A stretch of DNA of 64,000 nucleotides from Carnegiea gigantea (lineage: Eukaryota; Streptophyta; Magnoliopsida; Caryophyllales; Cactaceae): assembly GCA_029747015.1 (NCBI GenBank), contig JAKOGI010000570.1, positions 384,501-448,500 on the forward strand. The letters are read 5' to 3'. The notes beneath the pieces are model-generated. The model had not been told where the DNA came from. It saw only the letters and a program-made list of their open reading frames with translations, and ran no database searches. Within the stretch, counting starts at the first letter, position 1, and the number at the start of each line of letters is the position of its first letter. The position numbers and the translations under genes are program-made. Shown here piece after piece: positions 11,998 to 22,560 of this stretch.

Positions 11998-14379
11998 TAT
12001 AAAGCTTGTCGTAGAGTCATAAATTTAACCACTACTTCAATTTATAGATAATATTTATAGCATAGGAAAGTAGGGATCGATCTCACAAGGAAAGATTATG
12101 TCAGAAAGCTAATTTAATTCTAAATGATTTTACCACTCTAATTTATTGCTTCTTCTCTTTGTATTTATAAAATAAATCAAATTTAATAAATAAAAATCTG
12201 GAAAAATACTTAATATTGCTCCTAAATATTCTAAATTTAATTCTGGAAATAGAACGGTAAATAACTATCCTAAATAATCTGAAAAAATAAAAACAGAAAT
12301 AATAACATAATATTCAACTAAAAATTAAAACAGAAAATAACAAGCAAAAAATTAATATTAAAAATTACAAAAAGTAATTCAAATTAATATTTTGCAAGTT
12401 TATGAATTTATAACTCCAAAATTATATATAATTAAATTCAGAAAATTAACTCCAGAAAATGCAAACAGAAAATAAAATCTGAAATTAGAGAAAAATAAAC
12501 TGAACTAATATAAATATGAAAATAAATAAAACAAATTGCCCTGATTTTAGGATGTAATTTTCTGGACTTAACAGGACCTACAAAAACATGAAATAAAAAT
12601 TAAAAACGTAATTTTCAGACTTATTGAAATAAAAACCTGCACATATCCAATTCACGAAATAATTCTGAAAAATTATCAAATAATTTTCAAAAATTTCAAA
12701 ATTAATTGGTAGCACAATAGGACACTATATAAACCCTAGAATGGATTAAAACTTGAAAAAACACAAAAGAAACTATTTTTAACCTAATTTCTAACAAACC
12801 GATAATTAAGCGGTAAAATAGAATATAAATTAAATCTAAAAATTATAATCACACTTAAAATCAAAATCTAAATGATCTAAAATTACTAAGACACTCCTAA
12901 AAGACTCTCTTTGGGGGGGTAAACAAAATTTATATTAAAGCTAATAATTGAAGAATAAAAATTGACAAACTAAACAAACTACCTAAGACGCAACAAATAA
13001 TTATCAAAGATACCAAATTTATGAAAAATGCTTAGTATAATCTATATCCACCATGCAAATTACTATTTATCATTAACACACAAATCGATTTTATTCATGA
13101 GTTAGATGGTAGAAAACACCCACCAGCGAATCTTTCTCGTTTTTTCTTATATTATAGTTTACTTAGGTCCAGCCCTAATATAAACCCTACTAATTTTGAT
13201 AACCCTCAGATCAGTGCATGAATTTAATCAAACTAGAGCATTACATATTAGAAAAACATAAATCTAATGCCTTGTAACCAATTTACCAGCAAACTGATTT
13301 AACAAAGATTTATAATGATTATCTAATTAAAAAAGATGAATTTGAGCCATCCATGATTAATTAGAGTGATACTAATGCTTAAAAGATTATAACTTTTACG
13401 TATTAAAGTCTTTTAAACTATTGTATGAATTTGTATTAAACTAACTAGCATGCATTCTAATTAACATAACACAAATATCATAAACAATAAGCACTAATCA
13501 TTATAGAATCATGAATAAAAATCAACTAAACAATAAAGCATGAAACTTGTTTCAAAATAATTAATTTAGCATGGTTCAAATAGATTATACTAAGCACAAG
13601 AGAATTACTCACTCATATTGAAAATAAAATCACAAAATTCACCCAAGTGATTCATATTTGTAACCTAGCAAAATAGAATACAAACAAAACAAAAAAATAA
13701 AAAAATAAAAAAGAGTGTAACCCAATACTACTTGGTGAGGAAGAAGAAGTGGCGTGAAGAGGTGAGGATGTGGCGTGGGGGTGTGGAGATGGAAGAAGAG
13801 TAGCAGCCGTGGGTTTTATGGCGGAGGCTGCGTGGATTGAGGGTTAGGCGTAAGGATGATTGATGGGATGAGAAGCGTGATGGGAGGCGTGGAAGAAGAA
13901 GGTGATGGGTAGGAGGCTGTCGTGATTATGGTGATGTAAGAAGATGATAATGGATGATCGTGAGGTGAGGCATGGGGAGGGAGATAGAAAAGCTTGGCTG
14001 CCGTGAGGTGGGATGATATGGTGAAGTTGATGATGAGGAGGAGAAGAGGGTGGGGTAGGGTTTTAATAATATTAGCTACTAGGATTTTTCTTAGACTCCT
14101 TCTATTCCAAGTCTTCTAGATTTTCTTCAACTAGGAGTAATACTCTTGTAAACCTAGCCCAAATAAATTATTATGGAAATAATATTTTTCATAAATCATT
14201 ATTTTTGGACCGACTTAATAGCCTAGCGTGTAAAATCCGAATTTCGACGTATTCTCTTCTCCTCTTTATTTTATTAATACTTAACCTGAAAAATATATAA
14301 ATAAAGTAAATTAGATGAAATACTATATATAATATAATCAAAATAATTATTAAAACAATGCATGATTTTTGACTTAATA
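11998..14379 (-). repeat. Athila element 1, 3' LTR
   Basis: 2382 bp, matching 18790-21151 over nearly its whole length with small indels. It contains a GA/GT-rich block at 13735-14050. A 66-bp segment (13366-13431) is inverted relative to the other LTR. Confidence 0.87.
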
Positions 14380-14391
14380 AATTCCCCCACA
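14380..14391 (-). other. Athila element 1 polypurine tract
   Basis: GTGTGGGGGAAT on the minus strand abuts the inferred start of the 3' LTR, in the expected place and strand. Confidence 0.65.
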
Positions 14392-15425
14392 CTTAGACTT
14401 TGAATATTCTTGTGCAAAGAAATCTTAGACTCGACCTAAAAACTGACCTTCTTTCTTTCTTATAAAGTCATGCATAACTATGATGTTCATACTAGGTATT
14501 GACTTGCTTTAAAAACAGTTTTCTTGAAAATTTATTAGTTTTCTTTCCAACAAGTGAATATCTACTAGACACCCAACTACCATCAAAGAGTTTTTTCATC
14601 AACCTCACAAACATTTCCTTAATGATGCAATAAGATCAATAATTATCCATCTCTTTTAAGTATGCATACATCGATCAAGAGGTCTAAAAAGTTTATGATA
14701 GAAAAATTAAAGTACGATATGGCTATAGAGACAATTGAACTAGAAAGAATAACTCATTGAAATTGATTCTAACTTGCCTTGTAATTTTTTTTTCTTCTTT
14801 TTTTTTTTCCCTCTTCACACTCCACTTGCGCGCATATTCGAGGCTCATATAGGGTCTTAGAAATTAAAACACTCCATGTCTCACACTCACCCGAATAGAA
14901 GTGATGGAGTAAACATTTTATTTTCATCATTATTTTTATTTATTTTATTGACTCACTAGTATGAGAAGCAAGCTTTCCAGTGGCAGTATTGCCTCAAAGG
15001 GTAGCACCTAGTAGCACATGCCTCAAAGGGGTACTTGTCATTCCCGACTTTGACTCACTTTTTTTTTCTTTTTTTTTTTGAGTTATTCTACTAATTCAAT
15101 AGTCTAGGAAATTGGTTATGCCACTTTGTTGCCTCTGAAGTGGACATAATACATGATCAAATAAGGTGAATAATCATGACAGTTACTCATTAAAGAGATA
15201 TATGAGGATCAACTCAAACTTCTTTGAAAGACAGCTAGCATGCTCAGAAATCTTCATTCATAAAAGAATAAACTATAAATAGCTAAGAAAACAAAAATTT
15301 TAAGCAAGTAAGCCTAGCATAAACTCATATCATGCATTATTTATAAGAAATATTTTTTTAACTTTTTTTTAAATAAATACGGCAGGAATTAAATGCAGGA
15401 TACACCTCCCAACACTTAATTCATG
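14392..15425 (-). other. Athila element 1, 3' untranslated region
   Basis: Non-coding internal DNA between the motifs at 15426-15518 and the 3' LTR. It holds poly-T runs (about 14788-14808 and 15060-15080) and a short imperfect repeat, TGCCTCAAAGG near 14990 and 15020. No gene was seen. Long 3' untranslated regions are normal in this group. Confidence 0.55.
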
Positions 15426-15439
15426 CATTGTCCCTAATG
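15426..15439 (-). other. Conserved 3' motif B (CATTAGGGACAATG)
   Basis: On the minus strand CATTAGGGACAATG can fold with CATT/AATG arms. Downstream, AAGTGTTGGGAGG resembles the G-rich tract after the same motif in the second Athila element (60007-60043). Confidence 0.55.
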
Positions 15440-15500
15440 CATACAAAAAGATAGAAATAACGAAAGTAAAAGTAAAGTTAAGTAGGCACTTCCCTAAAAC

Positions 15501-15518
15501 GTTGGGTTGCCTCCCAAC
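15501..15518 (-). other. Conserved 3' hairpin A
   Basis: On the minus strand GTTGGGAGGCAACCCAAC is a perfect 6-bp stem with a 6-base loop, 41 bases after the pol stop. The second Athila element has CTTGGGAGGCAACCCAAG at the matching place, with the outer pair changed on both sides. Confidence 0.65.
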
Positions 15519-15559
15519 CAGCGCCTTTGTTTACAGTCGTTGGCTTGACACAAACCAGC

Positions 15560-17125
15560 TCATGGATCCTCTAGTTGGATCTCTTCCACTAAGCATACCT
15601 GATCTCCTTCATAAAAGTGTTTTAGCCTGTGACCATTTACCTTGAAAATCTTATTAGTAGCAAAGGATTTAATCTCAACAGCACCATGTGGATAAGTCTT
15701 TACTACCATAAAAGGTCCTAGCCATCTAGAGTTTAACTTACCAAGAAAGAGTCTCAATTTTGAATTGAATAATAGCACTTTCTCACCTACCTGAAATTCT
15801 TTTCTGACAAGTTTAGCATCATGAAATGCTTTCGCTTTACCTTTATAAATGACTGAATTGTCATAGGCTTCCAAGTGAATCTCTTCTAGTTCCTGCAACT
15901 GTAATTTACGTTCTCTTCCTGCTAACTCATAGTCAAGATTACATTGCTTCACAGCCCAATATGACTTATATTCTATCTCAACAGAAAGATGACATGGCTT
16001 CCCAAAGACTAACCTATAAGGTGACATACCAATAGGGGTCTTGTATGCAGTCCTATAAGCCCAAAGAGCCTCATCTAACCTAAGACTCCAATCTTTCCTG
16101 TCTGGCCTAACTACTTTTTTAAGTATATCCTTGATTTCTTTATTAGAGATTTCAGCTTGGTCATTTGTTTGGGGGTGATAACTAGTAGAAACCTTATGAG
16201 TAAGCACCTTAACAAGTTTTTCCTCTTGGTCAAAGGTAAGTGCAATGGGGATGATGACAGGCAAAGTCTCATTCTCTCCCAAATAAGCATACTTCAAATT
16301 ATCAGGTAACGGTTTCAATTCCAGTTGAGGGGGTGAAATGCTAGAGGGAAGTAATTTAGCATGATTTTCAGGCAATTCAAGCTTGTTAGGCTCATTATGC
16401 ACTTGCAAATGGAATAAAGACCCTATCACATCAGCTAGATTATCATTAACCTGGTATGGCACTTGTTGGAACTCAGTATGATCAAGACTCTTAGTAAACA
16501 TAGTGAACAATTCATGTTCATGAGACAAGTCATAAATATCTCGGGACAACTCACCAATAACGTCAAGTGCATACACGTAATTCACATCAGCAGGAAATCT
16601 CATGTCATCAAAAATATTAAATTTAATCACTTCGCCATTAAATTCCATGGTTAATGCTCCTTCACGCACATCAATTTTAGTCCTAGCTGCTTTCAAAAAT
16701 GGCCTACCAAGTAAGATGGGAATATCATAACATGCATCACCCATATTCATCACATAAAAATCAGCAGGAAATACAAGTTCATCCACTTGGACTAAGACAT
16801 CCTCTAATACTCCATCTGGATAAATACTACTCCTATCAGCTAACTGAATCATTATATTAGTTTTCTTTAACTCTCCCAAGTTCAATTTGTCATAAACAGA
16901 CATAGGCATAACATTAATAAAAGCACCCAAATCAAGCATAGCCATTTTAAAGTAAAGATTTCCTATTTTACAAGGAACAGAAAACATACCTGGGTCTTTG
17001 CACTTAGGGGGGAGCTTCATTTGAAAAACTACAGACACATTTTCCCCCACACTTACATTTTCATTCCCTACTAACTTTCTTTTAGTAGTACACAATTCTT
17101 TTAAGAACCTAGCATAACGAGGCAC
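15560..17125 (-). CDS. Open frame joining Athila protease to integrase C-terminus
   Basis: 521 uninterrupted codons. Residues 1-306 correspond to the end of gag and the aspartic protease, with the catalytic block [11 protein letters not shown] at 64-74 (DLGAS is usual; here DLGAF) and ILLGRPFL further on. They continue to the start of RT ([20 protein letters not shown]..). Near residue 306 (about 16200) the frame jumps to the integrase C-terminal part: [20 protein letters not shown], keeping only the last Glu of the DDE triad, then [16 protein letters not shown] sequence (here [12 protein letters not shown]), and ends after [18 protein letters not shown], RNase H and most of integrase are absent with no stop created. 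The first codon is GTG just after a TAG, so this is the rest of a gag-pol polyprotein, not a gene with its own ATG. It cannot reverse transcribe; protease activity is doubtful. Why it stays open is unexplained. Confidence 0.8.
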   Translation of the reverse strand: MPRYARFLKELCTTKRKLVGNENVSVGENVSVVFQMKLPPKCKDPGMFSVPCKIGNLYFKMAMLDLGAFINVMPMSVYDKLNLGELKKTNIMIQLADRSSIYPDGVLEDVLVQVDELVFPADFYVMNMGDACYDIPILLGRPFLKAARTKIDVREGALTMEFNGEVIKFNIFDDMRFPADVNYVYALDVIGELSRDIYDLSHEHELFTMFTKSLDHTEFQQVPYQVNDNLADVIGSLFHLQVHNEPNKLELPENHAKLLPSSISPPQLELKPLPDNLKYAYLGENETLPVIIPIALTFDQEEKLVKVLTHKVSTSYHPQTNDQAEISNKEIKDILKKVVRPDRKDWSLRLDEALWAYRTAYKTPIGMSPYRLVFGKPCHLSVEIEYKSYWAVKQCNLDYELAGRERKLQLQELEEIHLEAYDNSVIYKGKAKAFHDAKLVRKEFQVGEKVLLFNSKLRLFLGKLNSRWLGPFMVVKTYPHGAVEIKSFATNKIFKVNGHRLKHFYEGDQVCLVEEIQLEDP

Positions 17126-17444
17126 CTATTTAATGGCATCAAGGAGAGGTATGTTGATCTCTACCTTCCTAAATGTCTCTAAGATCTTTTGGTTAGCCTC
17201 ATTCACCTTAGAGGTAGGGTTTCAAAATCTACTAGAAAAGGGTGGAATTGGCTTAAAACGTTCTCTTTTCTTCTCACCTGTTTCCTTAGTAGTTAGATTA
17301 GAATCTGTATTTAACTCTGGTTCAACCCCTGTGACCTCTAACTCAGGTTCTAATTCTCTACTCTTCCTAGGTTCTTTTAACTCCTTCCCAATTCTAAGTG
17401 TTATGGCACTAACATTCTCCTTAGGGTTATGGTAAGGCTAAGAT

Positions 17445-18669
17445 GGTAACCTATTTTGCATTTGAGCCTGCAAGTTGCTAACTATGATATCAGTTGTAGT
17501 CTGTCTCTCTTGAACCTGCTTGAGAGTTGTCTCCATAATCTGGAACCTATCATCTATCTTGTTAAGGACTTGTTCTAGTAGGAAGTTGGTCCTATCTTGA
17601 TTAGAAGGTTGACGAGATGTTTGGTCAAAACCAAGTAGATTGGTTTTAGGGTCATACCTAAGATTAGAATGGTCTCTCCATCCTTCATTATAAGTGTTAG
17701 AATATGGATCATACCTCCTTTGACCTTGGTCAAAATAGACAGCATTAATATTTCCCTCTTGAAGGGTAGGACAAGCATCAGTAGGATGCCCTTCTAGACA
17801 ACAGATGCCACATATGACTGCTTTTTGTACTCCCCCAGTAACAATCTTATTAACATAGCAGTAATGTGAGATAACTAACTCTCTACATATGAACTGGAAC
17901 CAATCTTATTAACGCTTTTAATTTGTGACTCCCTAGGACTAAACTGCTAAGTATTTTAGGCCATTAAATTGAATAAATCTCTAGCCTCTGTTGGAGTCTT
18001 ATTAACTAGGGCCCCCCTACTAGCAGCATCGACCATATTACGATCCATAGGAAGCAACCCTTCATAAAAATATTGAATCAACAACTGGTCAGTTATTTGA
18101 TGTTGGGGACAACTAGCACACAGTTCATTAAATCTTTCCCAATACTCACAAAAAATTTCCCCATTCATTTGTTTGATACCATATATATCCTTCCTAATAG
18201 ATCCAATTCGCAATGATGGAAAAAATTTCTCTAAAAATGATTTATGCAATGCAGTTCATGTAGAGAAAGATCCAGCAGGCATGTAATACAACCAATCTTT
18301 AGCATTACCAAGCAAAGAAAAAGGAAAAGCTCTCAACCTAATTTGGTCTTCAGGAATCCCCTCAGGCACCATAGCAGAGCATGTAATAAGGAATTTACTA
18401 ATATGATGGTAAGGGTCATCTCCAGCTAATCCATGAAACTTAGGTAATAGATTGATGAATCCAGAGTTCAGTTTTAGAGGTTTATCTAATGCAGCATAAG
18501 TAATGGACAAAGGTTGGGTTTCTAGATTAGGGGCAGTAAGGTCCCGAAGAGTCTTCATTCTTACCTCTTTAATCTTAAGACTTACTAGTTCAGGATAACT
18601 TTCTTTGTTTTTAGCTTTCAATGTTTGCTCCTTGTCTTCTCCAATCTCATTTCCACTCCTTAATTTCAT
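17445..18669 (-). pseudogene. Athila element 1 gag
   Basis: Begins at an ATG (MKLRSGNEIGEDKEQ..) with the retrotransposon gag domain: FINLLPKFHGLAGDDPYHHI, IRLRAFPFSLLGNAKDWL. After a TGA comes FLEKFFPSLRIGSIRKDIYG and EARDLFNLMA. It then passes through TAA, TAG and TAG stops and a one-base frameshift near 17845 into a CCHC knuckle (CGICCLEGHPTDAC, about 17775-17815). Continuing in the shifted phase it reaches the protease frame after one further TAG at 17126. From what is usual in the family, each stop replaces Gln or Trp and so fits C-to-T or G-to-A change. Gag would form the particle shell and bind RNA. Confidence 0.85.
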
Positions 18670-18768
18670 AAATTAACAGCAACTACAAAAATAAAATACT
18701 AGAGTTAAAACAAAACAATAAAAGTAGTAATACTAAATAGAAGTAAACTAACGATTTTATTTTTTTTT

Positions 18769-18789
18769 CCCGACAACGGTGCCAAAATT
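18769..18789 (-). other. Athila element 1 primer binding site
   Basis: On the minus strand TTTTGGCACCGTTGTCGGG follows the 5' LTR directly. It resembles the TGGCGCCGTTGCCGGGGA type PBS of Athila/Tat elements, with substitutions. Confidence 0.75.
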
Positions 18790-21151
18790 TACGAAGCTTG
18801 TCATAGAGCTACAAATTTAACCACTACTTCGATTTATAGATAATATTTATAGCATAGGAAAGTAGGGATCGATCCCACAAGGAAAGATTATGTCGGAAAG
18901 CTAGTTTAATTCCAAATGATTTTACCACTCTAATTTATTGCTTCTTCTTTTTGTATTTCTAAAATAAATCAAATTTAATAAATAAAAATCTGGAAAAATA
19001 CTTAATATTGCTCCTAAATATTCTAAATTTAATTCTAGAAATAGAACAGTAAATAACTATCCTAAATAATCCGGAAAATAAAAACAGAAATAATAACACA
19101 ATATTCAACTAAAAATTAAAACAGAAAATAACAAGCAGAAAATTAATATTAAGAATTACAAAAAGTAATCCAAATTAATATTCTGCAAGTTTATAATTTA
19201 TAACCCCAAAATTATATATAATTAAATTTAGAAAAATCAAAACAGAAAATTAACTCCAGAAATGCAAGCAAAAATAAAATCTGAAATTAGAGAAAAATAA
19301 ATTGAACTAATATAAATACAAAAACAAATAAAAAATTGCCCAGATTTTAGGATGTAATTTTTTGGACTTAACAGGACCTAAAAAAAACATGAAACAAAAA
19401 TTAAAAACGTAATTTTCAGACTTATTGAAATAAAAACCTGCACATATCCAATTCACGAAATAATTCTGAAAAATTATCAAATAATTCCCAAAACTTTTGA
19501 AATTAAATAGCGGTAGAATAAGACACTATATAAACCCTAGGATGGATTAAAACTTGAAAAAACACAAAAGGAACTATTTTTAACCTAATTTCTAACAAAC
19601 CGATAATTAAGCGGCAAAACAGAATATAAATTAAATCTGAAAATTACAATCACACTAAAAATCAAAATCTAACTGATCTAATATTACCAAGACACTCCTA
19701 AAAGACTCTCTTTTGGGGGGGGTTAAACGAAATTTATATCAAAGCTAATAATTGAAGAATAAAAATTGACGAACTAAACAAATTAACTAAGACGCAACAA
19801 ATAATTATCAAAGATACCAAATTTATGAAAAATGCTTAGCATAATCTATATCCATCATACAAATTACTATTTATCATCAACACACAAATCAATTTTATCT
19901 ATGAGTTAGACTGTAGAAGACACCTACCAGCGGATCTTCCCCGTTTTTCCTTATATTATAGTTTACTTAGGTCTAGCCCTAATATAAACCCTACTAATTT
20001 TGAAAACCCTTACACCAAAGCAAGAATTTAATCAAACTAGAGCATTACGTATTAGAAAAACATCATCTAATGCCTTGTAATCAATTTACTAGCAAACTGA
20101 TTTAACAAAGATCTATAACGATTACCTAATTAAAAGATATAGGTTTGAGTCATCTACGAATTCATATGATAATTTAAAAGGCTTTAATACGTAAAAGTTA
20201 TAGTCTTTTAAACATTAGTATCACCCTATGATCTTTGTTAACATAATACGAACATCATGAACGATAAGCACTAATCTTATAGAATCATGAATAAAAATTA
20301 ACTAGACAATAAAGTATGAAACTTGTTTCAAAATAATTAATTTAGTATAGTTTCAAATAGATTATACTAAACATAAGAGAATTACTCACTCATATTAAAA
20401 ATAAAATCACAAAATTTACCCAAATAATTCATGTTTGTAACCTAGCAAAATAGAATACAAACAAAATTTAAAAAAATAAAAAAGAGTGTAACCCAATACT
20501 ACTTGGTGAGGAAGAAGAAGTGGCATGAAGAGGTAAGGATGTGGCATTGGGGTGTGGAGATTGAAGAAAAATAGCAGCCGTGGGTTTTATGGCAGAGGCT
20601 GCGTAGGTTAAAGGTTAGGCGTGAGGATGATTGATGGGATGAGAAGCGTGATAGGAGGCGCGGAAGAAGAAGGTGATGGGTAGGAGATTGCCGTGATTAT
20701 GGTGATGTAAGAAGATGATAATGGAGGGTCGTGAGGTGAGGCGTGGGGAGGGAGATGGAAAAGCTTGGCTGCCATGAGATGGGATGATATGCTGAAGATG
20801 ATGATGAGGAGGAGAAGAGGGTGGGGTAGGGTTTTAATAATATTACCTACTAGGACTTTTCTTAGACTCCTTCTCTTCCAAATCTTCTAACTTCTCTTCA
20901 ACTACGAGTAATACTCTTGTAACCCTAGCCCAAATAAATCATTATAAAAATAATATTTTCCATAAATCATTATTTTTGGACCAACTTGATAGCCTAGCAT
21001 GTGAAATCCGAATTTCGACGTCTTCTCTTCTCCTCTTTATTTTATTAATGTTTAATCTAAAAAGCATATAAAATAAAGTAAATTAGATGAAATACTATAT
21101 ATAATATAATCAAAATAATTATTAAAACAATGCATGATTTTTTACGTAACA
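18790..21151 (-). repeat. Athila element 1, 5' LTR
   Basis: 2362 bp, on the minus strand starting TGTTACG and ending next to the PBS. Segment 20159-20224 is the reverse complement of 13366-13431 of the other LTR. Confidence 0.87.
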
Positions 21152-21156
21152 CATAT

Positions 21157-22480
21157 CCTTTGGAATGTGTGGGATATCTTATGAATACCATATTGGCAGC
21201 TCTTGGACCAAGTGTGACATGTTCGTCCGTTGGGTTTTGCACAAAGTTAGTCGAACACCATGGGCGTAAGTAGTCGAACACCATGGGCGTAATTGGTCCA
21301 ATGATGGCATTTTACCAAGTCATAACTCATATACTCCTGTTTGGCACATGGATAAGGACATAGGCTGCCATAAGTAGCAGTTTCCTCCAAAAACTAATTG
21401 GGATGTTAGCATATGCCATCATTCATAGGGATGGGAGTTACACCCGAACCCAAAAAACCCACCCCGAACCCGCCCCATTTATAGCGGGTATGGGTACGAA
21501 AACTTGTTAAAAAAATGGGTATGGGGCGGGTATGGGTATTGCGTTTGAAAATGGGTATGGGTATGGGTATGGATTCTTAAAACCCGTACCCGATTGTGTA
21601 CCCGATTTGCTCGAAAAAGGGGACCACAATACGGTAAAATTCAAAAATAAATATTTGGCATGAAACTCTAAGTATAAATTGTTTATTTATTTAGAAATGA
21701 AAAATTAATTTTTTTTACATTTTTAACTTCTGTGAGTTTATCCGACATGAATTTTAGTACCGTCGCTTAAAATTGCTAATCAAATATACCGTGTATACAA
21801 ATATGGATTGAATATGAGTGACACTTTGCGCTCTCTATATATACCCGAATAAAACCCGCAAACCCAAAAAACCCGATGGGTATGGGTATGGGTACAACCA
21901 TCTAAAACCCGATGGGTATGGGGATGGGTATGGGTATGACTTTTGAAAATGGGTATGAGTGCGGGTATAGCCGAACCCGCCCCAAACCCGCCCCATGCCC
22001 ATCCCTAATCATTCATCTAACCATGTCAAGCAATGTGCGACTCCTGCGCTCAGCAACACCATTTTGTTCCGAGGTGTATGGAATCATTAGATGTCTTCGT
22101 ATACATTTCTCTTCACAAAACTCTTTAAACATATTAGAGAGATCTTTACGATCTCGATCAGTACAATGAGTTTTAATTTTTCATTCTAATTGAGTCTCTA
22201 CTTCTGCTACGAAACATTTGAATGCATCAAGTGTTTCATAGTGGCGAGATAATAGGTACACATATATATTGAATAATAATCTATAAAAGCAATGAAATAA
22301 ATGGCCCCATGATGTGCTTTCATGTTCGTGGACCTGCAGATGTCTGAGTGATTAATTCTAAAGGATCTCATGCTCTCGAAGTCTTACCAGAAGACTTTAT
22401 GGTTTTTTTGCGGCTAGACATGGCTCACACCTAACCAACTTAATGCTAGTGAATCAATCTAAAAGACCTTCTTTAGCTAC
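21157..22480 (-). pseudogene. Outer Copia integrase, split by a MITE
   Basis: Two minus-strand pieces, 22016-22480 and 21157-21417, flank the MITE at 21426-22007. The first has DRDRKDLSNMFKEFC and IPYTSEQNGVAERR, the block holding the last acidic residue of the integrase triad. The second continues with MAYANIPISFW and an in-frame TGA, and near 21160-21290 with the C-terminal integrase part. Earlier integrase, gag and protease could not be followed past about 22560. Together with 10030-11997 this shows one gene broken by two insertions. Confidence 0.75.
21426..22007. mobile_element. hAT-like MITE with 8-bp TSD
   Basis: 582 bp, bounded by ATCATTCA at 21418-21425 and 22008-22015. Ends are TAGGGATGGG and CCCATCCCTA. 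It is non-coding, with ATGGGT/CGGGT runs at both ends, and inserted in the outer Copia integrase gene. The 8-bp TSD and TAGGG-type ends fit hAT. Confidence 0.88.
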
Positions 22481-22560
22481 TCATTCTATCCTGACCCATA
22501 TGACAAACTCTCACAATTTTGGCATTAACTCCTAAACTAAATCGAAGCATATGAAAAATA

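Larger units (their letters stand above)
11998..21151 (-). mobile_element. Athila-group Ty3-gypsy element, internally deleted
   Basis: A 9154-bp minus-strand element inside the outer Copia integrase gene. Features are LTRs of about 2.38 and 2.36 kb, an Athila/Tat-type PBS, a polypurine tract, gag, and a frame joining protease to the integrase C-terminus. The target site reads CACATAT on both sides, giving a 5-bp TSD (CATAT at 11993-11997 and 21152-21156) with two ambiguous bases. RT, RNase H and most of integrase are missing, and so is an ORF-1/env-like gene. The LTRs differ by eye at roughly 6% in the first 185 bases, so it is probably older than the inner Copia. Confidence 0.88.
2914..22560 (-). 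mobile_element. Outer Ty1-copia element (host of nested insertions)
   Basis: A minus-strand Copia element split by later insertions. From its 3' end: an interrupted LTR (2914-9849), RNase H and RT (about 10030-11440), the integrase C-terminal part up to 11997, the rest of integrase (21152-21417), and more integrase core (22016 to about 22480). Inserted in it are a complete Copia (3652-8620), a TIR-like element (about 8933-9703), an Athila-type element (11998-21151) and a hAT-like MITE (21426-22007). Removing these joins the pieces in the right order. No gag, PBS or 5' LTR was found beyond about 22560, so the 5' end appears deleted. Many stops and frameshifts make it inactive. Confidence 0.7.
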
